Shown: one piece after another, positions 58,661 through 64,000 of the stretch
Numbering within the stretch: the stretch's first letter is position 1
Layout of the letters: each line of letters begins with the position of its first letter
Assembly: GCA_964615935.1 (NCBI GenBank)
Contig: CAZTTG010000023.1
Location: 12,316-76,315, forward strand
Direction: 5' to 3'
DNA length: 64,000 nucleotides
DNA from: CAZTTG01 sp964615935
Lineage (GTDB): Bacteria; Planctomycetota; UBA1135; GCA-002686595
The notes under the pieces: model-generated
What the model was told of the DNA's origin: nothing
What the model saw: only the letters and a program-made list of their open reading frames with translations
Database searches by the model: none
Made by a program: the position numbers and the translations under genes

Positions 58661-60061
58661 ATGAGGGTCCTCCTGGTCAGCCACAACTTCCTGCCCCGGC
58701 ACCGGGCGGGGACCGAGATCTACACCTGGCAGCTCGGCTGCGAGCTCTCGGCGCGCGGCCACGAGGTGGAGGTCTTCACCTCGGAGAAGGAGGTCAGCCT
58801 GCCCGACCTGAGCCTCAGGCGGCGCGAGATCGAGGGGCTGACGGTCACCGAGCTGATCAACAACCTCTTCTTCGAGGACTTCCGCCAGACCTGGGAGCGG
58901 CCCGAGGTGGACCGCATCTTCGGCGCCGAGCTGGATCGCTACCAGCCCGAGCTGGTGCACTTCCAGCACCTGATGAACCTCTCGGCCGGCTGCATCGAGG
59001 AGGTCTGGCGCCGCGGCGTCCCGGTGGTCTTCACCCTGCACGACTACTGGCTGCAGTGCGCGCGCTTCGGACAGCGGGTGCACGCCGACGGCTCGGTCTG
59101 CCACGAGATCGTCCCCGAGCGCTGCGGCGGGTGCCTGGCCGGCTACAAGTGGCGCATGAGCGACCTCGAGCAGCGCACCGGCCGGGTCCTGGCCGGGCTG
59201 CGCCGGGCGACCGGCCTGGACCTCGGGCCGCCGCTCACGGGTCTCGCCAACGTCTTCCGCGGCCGGGGAAACGGCGGCGAGCGCCGGCCCGAGCCGGTTG
59301 CGGGGGAGACAGCCGAGATGGCGCGCCGCATCTCCGAGCGCGAGAAGTTCCTGCGCGAGCGCGTGCTCGGCCGCGTGCAGCGCTTCATCTCGCCCTCGAG
59401 CTTCCTGCGCGAGCGCTTCGTCGAGTGGGGCATCCCCCCCGAGCGCATCGACTACCGCCGCATCGGGGTGGACCTCTCGCGCTTCCAGCCCATCCAGCGC
59501 GAGCCCGCCGACCGCCTGCGGGTGGGCTTCATCGGAGTCCTGCACCCGCTCAAGGGGGTGCACGTGCTGCTCGAGGCCTGGGGGCGGCTGCCGGAGGAAC
59601 TCCGCGCGAGGGGGGAGCTCTCGATCTTCGGGCCGGAGCACCACTACCCGAGCTACCAGCGCGAGCTGCGCGAGGCCGCCCGCCGCTCGGGCGCGCGCCT
59701 GCGCGGCGCGCTCTCGCGCGACGAGGTGGCCGGCGCCCTGCGCGAGGTCGACCTCATGGTGGTGCCGAGCGTCTGGTACGAGAACTCGCCCCTCACCATC
59801 CTCGAGGGACTGGCCACGCACACCCCGCTGCTCGTCTCGGACCTCGGCGGCATGGCCGAGCTGGTCGAGCCGGGCGTCACCGGCTTCCACTTCCGCATGG
59901 GCGACGCCGAGGACCTGGCGGCGCACCTCGCGCGCTTCCTCGAGAGGCCCGAGGAGCTCGGCCAGCTCTACGCTGAGCCGGTGCACCTCACCCGCGTGGA
60001 GGAGGACGCCATCGCGGTGCTCGAGATCTACGAGCGAGCCATCGAGGAGGTCCGCGGGTGA
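58661..60061 (+). CDS. GT4 family glycosyltransferase (first of three)
   Basis: This 466-residue GT-B enzyme begins MRVLLVSHNFLPRHRAGTEIYTWQLGCEL, followed by VVFTLHDYWLQCARFGQRVHADGSVC and a Cys pair CGGCLAG. A long helical insertion lies at about 165-240 (MARRISEREKFLRERVLGRVQRFISPSSFLRERF). The donor-binding half starts at LRVGFIGVLHPLKGVHVLLEAWGRL and contains the EX7E motif in WYENSPLTILEGLA. It adds a sugar to a surface glycan. It is the first gene of an operon, divergent from the large fusion hydrolase with 123 bp between the starts. Its stop overlaps the GTG start of the next gene. Confidence 0.9.
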   Translation: MRVLLVSHNFLPRHRAGTEIYTWQLGCELSARGHEVEVFTSEKEVSLPDLSLRRREIEGLTVTELINNLFFEDFRQTWERPEVDRIFGAELDRYQPELVHFQHLMNLSAGCIEEVWRRGVPVVFTLHDYWLQCARFGQRVHADGSVCHEIVPERCGGCLAGYKWRMSDLEQRTGRVLAGLRRATGLDLGPPLTGLANVFRGRGNGGERRPEPVAGETAEMARRISEREKFLRERVLGRVQRFISPSSFLRERFVEWGIPPERIDYRRIGVDLSRFQPIQREPADRLRVGFIGVLHPLKGVHVLLEAWGRLPEELRARGELSIFGPEHHYPSYQRELREAARRSGARLRGALSRDEVAGALREVDLMVVPSVWYENSPLTILEGLATHTPLLVSDLGGMAELVEPGVTGFHFRMGDAEDLAAHLARFLERPEELGQLYAEPVHLTRVEEDAIAVLEIYERAIEEVRG

Positions 60062-61497
60062 GGATCCTGCTGGCGGTCCACGGCTGGCCCGACGAGCTCG
60101 CCGGCGGGACCGAGGCCAGCGCGCGGGCCCTGGCCCTGGCTCTGGCCGAGCGGGGGCACGCGGTGAGCGCGGTGGCCGGCTCCCTGGTGCCGGCCGGCTC
60201 GCTCGAGCCCGGGACGCGCGAGGCGATCGTCCGCGAGTCGCTCGACGAGGACCCGTCGAGCGGCGCGCGCGTCCGCGTGCTGCGCGTGCACCGGCCCGAC
60301 CTCTACTTCGACCACTGGCAGAAGGGCCGCTCGCCCTCGGTGGCCGCGCGCTTCGAGGAGATCCTGGGACGCCTGGCCCCGGAGGTGGTGCACGTGCACC
60401 ACTGGATCCGCCTCAGCCGGGACCTCGTCGCGACCGCCGCGCGCGCGGGCATCCCCTCGGTGGTGAGCCTGCACGACTCCTGGACGAGCTGCCTCTTGAC
60501 CTTCCGCGTCCGGCCCGACGACCGCCGCTCCTGCGAGGCGCGCGAGGACGCCGGCGCGTGCCTCGAGTGCGCGCGCGGGATCGGGCCGCCCACGCCCTGG
60601 GTGGGCTTCGGGGAGGAGCGGGTGGCCTTCGAGGAGCGGCGGGCCGATCTCGCGCGCGAGCTCGAGCTCGCCCGGGCGGTCTGCGCGCCGACCCTCTCCC
60701 ATGCGCGCTCCCTCGAGGCCTGGATGGGCCTGGGGGAGGGGACTCTCGCCGCGCGCGTCCTGGAGCCCGCGGTCCCGATGAGCCTGCGGATCGCCGAGCC
60801 GCTGCCGCCGCCGGCCGGGCCGGATCCGCTGGTCCTCTCGGCCTGGGGGAGCCTGACGCCGATCAAGGGCGCGGACCTGCTCGTGGAGGCGGTGCGGAGG
60901 CTGGAGCGGGAGCGGGGGGCCGGCGCCGCCCGGCTGCACCTCGCGGGCGAGGAGCCCGACCCCGAGCACGCCCGCGAGCTGCGCGCCTCGGCCGGCGGGC
61001 TGGGGGTGCGCTTCCACGGGCCCTACCGCGCCGCGGAGCTGGATCGCCACCCCGCGGCCCGCTCCCACGCCATGGTCAGCGGCAGCCGGGCGCACGAGTC
61101 CTTCGGCCTGGTGCTCGACGAGGCCCGCGCCCTGGGCCTCCCGGCCGTGCTCCCGCGGGCCGGGGCCTTCGTCGAGCGGGCGGGCCCCGGCACGGGGGCC
61201 CTCCTGTACGAGCCCGGCGACGCCGGCTCCCTGGCCGCGGCGCTGGGACGGCTGATCGACGAGGACGGGCTCCTCGTGCGCCTGCGCGGGGAGGCCGCGC
61301 GGGCCCGCCGCAGCGCTCCCGGGGTGCCGGTGGAGGCCGCCCTCTCCATCTATGAGGAAGCGATCCGCGCGGGCGCGCCGCCCGCGGCGCCCCTGCAGTG
61401 GTTCGAGCGGCGGTTGCAGGCCTTCGCGATCGAGGAGTGGGACCGGGCCCTGGCCGCCGGCCCCGCGGCCGGGCCGGGACCGGAGGACCGGCGGTGA
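60058..61497 (+). CDS. GT4 family glycosyltransferase (second of three)
   Basis: This 479-residue GT-B enzyme begins MRILLAVHGWPDELAGGTEASARALALAL and has VVSLHDSWTSCLLTFRVRP, a Cys pair in CLECARG, a donor-domain start at LSAWGSLTPIKGADLLVEAVRRL and the EX7E motif in HESFGLVLDEARALG. The last 45 residues carry a charged tail (WFERRLQAFAIEEWDRAL). The start is a GTG overlapping the previous stop by 4 bp, and its own stop is overlapped by the GTG of the third enzyme gene. Donor and acceptor are unknown. Confidence 0.9.
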   Translation: MRILLAVHGWPDELAGGTEASARALALALAERGHAVSAVAGSLVPAGSLEPGTREAIVRESLDEDPSSGARVRVLRVHRPDLYFDHWQKGRSPSVAARFEEILGRLAPEVVHVHHWIRLSRDLVATAARAGIPSVVSLHDSWTSCLLTFRVRPDDRRSCEAREDAGACLECARGIGPPTPWVGFGEERVAFEERRADLARELELARAVCAPTLSHARSLEAWMGLGEGTLAARVLEPAVPMSLRIAEPLPPPAGPDPLVLSAWGSLTPIKGADLLVEAVRRLERERGAGAARLHLAGEEPDPEHARELRASAGGLGVRFHGPYRAAELDRHPAARSHAMVSGSRAHESFGLVLDEARALGLPAVLPRAGAFVERAGPGTGALLYEPGDAGSLAAALGRLIDEDGLLVRLRGEAARARRSAPGVPVEAALSIYEEAIRAGAPPAAPLQWFERRLQAFAIEEWDRALAAGPAAGPGPEDRR

Positions 61498-62732
61498 AGA
61501 TCCTCTTCGTCCTGCACGACTACCTGCCCGAGCACGTGGGGGGCACCGAGGTGCACGCGCACCGCCTGGCGCGGGAGCTCTCGCGGCGCGGGCACGAGCT
61601 CACCGCCCTCTTCACCGAGCGGCGCGTCGGCTCGCCGGAGGGCAGCGCCCGCGAGGGCCGGCTCGACGGGGTGCGCACCATCGAGGTGGTGCACTGGAAC
61701 GATCCCCGGGACGCGACCGACGCCTGGCTGAACCCGGCCTCGCTCCCGCCCTTCGAGCGGGCGCTGGAGCGCGTCGAGCCCGACCTGGTCCACTTCCACC
61801 ACCTGGCGCGCTGGGGACCCGCGTGCCTGGAGCGGGCCTCGGAGGGCGGGCGCCCGGCGATCCTCCACCTGCACGACTACTACGCGCTGTGCCACAACTG
61901 CCAGCTCCTGCTGCCCGACGGCAAGCTCTGCGAGGCCGGCGCCTCCCGGGCCGCCGACCGCACCTTCGCGCGCGACTGCGAGGCGTGCCTGGACGGGCTG
62001 CCCGCCGGGAACGTCGCCGAGCACCTCGCCCGCGGCGTCTCCCATCGGCTCGCGCTGGAGCGCGCCGCGCGTCTGATCTCCCCCTCGCTCTTCCTGGCGG
62101 ACGTCCTGCAGGGCTCGGGCATGGCGCGGGAGAATGAAATCGAGCTGCTGCGCTACGGGCTCCCCGGTGCGGTGCACCCGCCGCGCGTCCGGCCGTCGGG
62201 AAGCCTGCGGGTGGGCTTCGTCGGCGGGCTCTACCCGAGCAAGGGGGCGCACGTCCTGATCGAGGCCCTGGGGCTGCTGCGCGGCGAGCCCGTCGAGCTC
62301 GAGGTCTTCGGCGCGCTCGAGTGGTTCCCGGGCTACGTGGCCAGCCTGCGGGATCGCGCCGCGGGTCTGCCGGCCCGCTTCCGCGGGCGCTTCGACCCGG
62401 ATCGCGCGGACGAGGTGTACGCCGGCATCGACCTGCTGGTGGTGCCCAGCTTGTGGTACGAGAACTGGCCCCTGACCATCCAGGACGCCTACCGCTGCGG
62501 CGTGCCGGTGGTGGCCTCGGACCTGGGCGGCATGGCCGAGGCGGTGGAGGACGGCGTCTCGGGCCGGCTCTTCCCGCGCGGCGACGCCGCGGCCCTGGCC
62601 GGGATCCTGCGCCAGCTCGCGGGCGATCGCGACGAGCTGGCCCGCCTCGCGCGCGGCCGGCCGCCGGTGCCGACCCTGGAGGAGGAGGTCGATCGCCTGG
62701 TGGCGATCTACGCGGAGGTGATGGCGAGATGA
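61494..62732 (+). CDS. GT4 family glycosyltransferase (third of three)
   Basis: This 412-residue GT-B enzyme begins with GTG at 61494 (VKILFVLHDYLPEHVGGTEVHAHRLAREL). It has ILHLHDYYALCHNCQLLLPDGKLC, CEACLDG and RFISP-like LISPSLFLADVL, then LRVGFVGGLYPSKGAHVLIEALGLL and WYENWPLTIQDAYRCG, in which the second Glu of the EX7E motif is an Asp. The frame continues upstream inside the previous gene, but the coupled GTG gives the natural N-terminus of the family. It resembles the first enzyme of the trio most closely, so these two may be duplicates. Confidence 0.9.
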   Translation: MKILFVLHDYLPEHVGGTEVHAHRLARELSRRGHELTALFTERRVGSPEGSAREGRLDGVRTIEVVHWNDPRDATDAWLNPASLPPFERALERVEPDLVHFHHLARWGPACLERASEGGRPAILHLHDYYALCHNCQLLLPDGKLCEAGASRAADRTFARDCEACLDGLPAGNVAEHLARGVSHRLALERAARLISPSLFLADVLQGSGMARENEIELLRYGLPGAVHPPRVRPSGSLRVGFVGGLYPSKGAHVLIEALGLLRGEPVELEVFGALEWFPGYVASLRDRAAGLPARFRGRFDPDRADEVYAGIDLLVVPSLWYENWPLTIQDAYRCGVPVVASDLGGMAEAVEDGVSGRLFPRGDAAALAGILRQLAGDRDELARLARGRPPVPTLEEEVDRLVAIYAEVMAR

Positions 62733-63664
62733 GCGGACGGAGCACCATGGTCTGGAGCGGGGCGGCGGCGCTGGCCCTCCTCGCTGCCTGTTCCTCGACC
62801 GAGCGGCCCGGGCGGAGCCGGTCGGCCGAGGGCACGGGGGCGATCGTCTCGATCGACGAGCTCCCCCCGGAGTACGCCCGGATCCTGCGCGACTACGCGG
62901 CCGGCGGGGCGCTCTGGGAGGCGCGCCGCGAGAGGGTGCGCGAGGACCCGCGCCAGACGGCCTTCCTGGTCGAGAACCTGGCGCTCGAGATGGTGCGGGC
63001 CTGGGAGCGCTCCCGGCTCGAGACCGAGCGCGGGGCGCGGGGCCCCTACGAGCGCGCCCGGGACGAGCTGGTGCTCTTCGGCGAGGCCGCGGCTCCCCTG
63101 CTGACCGAGCTCTTCGCGGTGGGGGACGACGTGGTCGCCTTCGTGGCCGCGGACGCCCTGATGCACGTGGCCGGGCCGGCCTGCCTGCCGGTGGCGGGGC
63201 TGCTCGAGCGGGAGGAGACCAAGGTGAGGCGCCGGGCCGCCGAGCTCCTGGCCTCGCTGCCCCACGCCCGCTCCGCCGAGGAGGGGGTGCGCCGGGCGCT
63301 GGCTTCGTGCACCACCTCCGATCCCGAGTGGATCGTACGCGCCACGGCGGCCCGCGCACTGGGGGAGCGCGGCGCGCGCGATCGCGAGACCCGGCCCTCG
63401 CGCCTGGCGCTGCAGCGCGCCCTGGCCGACCGCGATCCGGCGGTGGTCGCCGTGTCGGCCCAGGCCCTGGGAGTCCTGGGGGACGCCGAGGCGATCCCCG
63501 CCCTGGCCAACCTGCTCGAGCGCGGCACGGGCGAGGGTGAGATCAAGATCGTGCGCGCCGCCCAGGCCGCCCTCATGCGCCTCAGCGGCCTGCCCCAGCT
63601 CGAGGTCGGCCGCATGAGGCCCCGCGACTGGCGCTCCTGGTGGCAGTCGCGGCGGTCGCGCTAG
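62729..63664 (+). CDS. HEAT-repeat lipoprotein
   Basis: This 311-residue protein has lipobox LAAC (about C21) and a helical mature part with HEAT/Armadillo-like repeats: APLLTELFAVGDDVVAFVAADALMHV, ACLPVAGLLEREETKVRRRAAELLASL and RDPAVVAVSAQALGVLGDAEAIPALANLLERG. HEAT lipoproteins are common in planctomycetes and serve as scaffolds; no partner can be named. The ATG at 62729 overlaps the third GT4 stop (ATGA), so it belongs to the glycosyltransferase operon and may organise it at the membrane. Its stop codon merges with the left copy of the 55-bp repeat. Confidence 0.85.
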   Translation: MSGRSTMVWSGAAALALLAACSSTERPGRSRSAEGTGAIVSIDELPPEYARILRDYAAGGALWEARRERVREDPRQTAFLVENLALEMVRAWERSRLETERGARGPYERARDELVLFGEAAAPLLTELFAVGDDVVAFVAADALMHVAGPACLPVAGLLEREETKVRRRAAELLASLPHARSAEEGVRRALASCTTSDPEWIVRATAARALGERGARDRETRPSRLALQRALADRDPAVVAVSAQALGVLGDAEAIPALANLLERGTGEGEIKIVRAAQAALMRLSGLPQLEVGRMRPRDWRSWWQSRRSR

Positions 63665-63717
63665 AGGTCTTGGGCGCCCGTTGCGTGGGCCTGGCAACCG
63701 AGTGACGGCGCCCAAGG
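63663..63717. repeat. 55-bp structured repeat, left copy
   Basis: The copy starts within the stop codon of the HEAT lipoprotein gene and is identical over all 55 bases to 63946-64000. It folds as a hairpin: outer 10-bp stem CTTGGGCGCC (669-678) with GGCGCCCAAG (707-716), an 8-nt bulge on one side, and an inner stem GTTGC/GCAAC around a 9-nt loop (last three digits given). Confidence 0.85.
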
Positions 63718-63723
63718 CATCTA

Positions 63724-63945
63724 GCGCTCGCCGGGAGGCGAGCGCGGGCCCCGTCAGGGGCCCGTGCGCGCCACGCGAGCGCAGCGAGCATGTGGCGCAG
63801 CCGCGCGCAGGAGCGCGCGGCGCGATCACCGGCCTGCCCCGGCCCCCCTGGCTCGTCCATCCCCGGGCGGAGGCGCCGCCTGCGGAGCAGGCGCGCCGAC
63901 GAGGATTCTTCAGCACGCCTGGTCGGTCTGAGGCGAAGACTCGCC
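63724..63945. other. Array of perfect GC-rich hairpins between the 55-bp repeats
   Basis: Non-coding DNA packed with inverted repeats: 63724-63745 (9-bp stem, loop GGGA), 63746-63763 (7-bp stem, loop GTCA), 63768-63798 (7-bp stem, 17-nt loop), 63800-63821 (9-bp stem, loop AGGA), 63877-63893 (7-bp stem, loop GGA) and 63932-63945 (5-bp stem, loop AGAC). The rest (63822-63876 and 63894-63931) shows no strong pairing. It could be a structured RNA, a mobile-element derivative or an extragenic repeat; nothing I recognise. Confidence 0.6.
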
Positions 63946-64000
63946 AGAGGTCTTGGGCGCCCGTTGCGTGGGCCTGGCAACCGAGTGACGGCGCCCAAGG
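63946..64000. repeat. 55-bp structured repeat, right copy (may continue past the window)
   Basis: Identical to 63663-63717 at a distance of 283 bp. It reaches the last base of the window, so the identity may extend and the whole 283-bp unit may be tandemly repeated. Confidence 0.85.

Noticed and set aside
63663..64000. Integron attC sites or a CRISPR array
   Set aside because: The 55-bp units have a bulged hairpin like attC sites, but no GTTRRRY/RYYYAAC core was seen and no cassette gene lies between them. Two units 283 bp apart with a structured, non-spacer interval do not fit CRISPR.
1..64000. tRNA, rRNA and transposase genes
   Set aside because: No intergenic stretch showed a convincing T-arm or cloverleaf, no rRNA-like sequence was seen, and no open frame had a DDE or HUH transposase motif.

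Overview
The window is about 64 kb of very GC-rich DNA (close to 70 % by eye) and is densely coding. It most likely comes from a planctomycete or another member of the PVC superphylum. The main evidence is an 82-residue protein at 6342-6590 that matches the small basic PVC signature protein, with its SIHPSL, RIERIQ and SVFGLPKV motifs. Two large membrane-anchored Ser/Thr kinases (one ending in a SUMF1-like domain), many exported Cys-rich proteins of unknown function, and an abundance of exported beta-helix, beta-propeller and alpha/alpha-toroid proteins fit the same assignment. No rRNA, tRNA, CRISPR array or transposase was found.

Left part (1-9382): the 5' part of a TPR lipoprotein leaving the window on the minus strand; a minus-strand pair of a family 4 uracil-DNA glycosylase and the tRNA methylthiotransferase MtaB; a TPR lipoprotein; a one-pass membrane protein with a SPOR-like tail; the PVC signature protein; QueE, the ribosome-assembly GTPase Der, and a small lipoprotein. 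Surface-polysaccharide operon (9465-17532, plus): a Wzm/Wzt-type ABC exporter followed by glycosyltransferases and PIG-L deacetylases. One of these is a deacetylase-glycosyltransferase fusion, and several genes overlap by 4 bp.

Sugar-uptake operon (24317 down to 17563, minus): a periplasmic sugar-binding lipoprotein, a GH127-type beta-L-arabinofuranosidase candidate, a double-ATPase subunit and two permeases. The transporter resembles the galactofuranose type YtfQ-YtfR-YtfT-YjfF. Next come a kinase-SUMF1 protein (minus), two tandem paralogous exported proteins, a second GH127-like enzyme, two tandem extremely Cys-rich lipoproteins with a recognisable promoter and a strong hairpin terminator, a heparinase II/III-like enzyme, a kinase-TPR protein, two SGNH hydrolases, an exported DsrE-like protein and an AraC/GyrI-type regulator.

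From 44398 to 58537 lie a 1568-residue mosaic protein (toroid, beta-helix, PKD, propeller), a BNR-4 beta-propeller lipoprotein, a C25-like cysteine peptidase gene bracketed by near-identical 27-bp direct repeats, and a minus-strand operon of a beta-helix/GH95 fusion, a ThuA-like protein and a Gfo/Idh/MocA oxidoreductase. The right end (58661-63664) is a coupled operon of three GT4 glycosyltransferases and a HEAT-repeat lipoprotein. Directly after it lies a structured non-coding region with two copies of a 55-bp hairpin repeat 283 bp apart and a series of perfect hairpins between them.

Taken together, the window combines a cell-surface glycan factory (9465-17532 and 58661-62732) with a dispersed set of enzymes for breaking down complex plant or algal glycans (17563-58537). 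An ABC furanose importer is present, but no SusC/SusD pair. All functional statements come from reading motifs; no database search was run.
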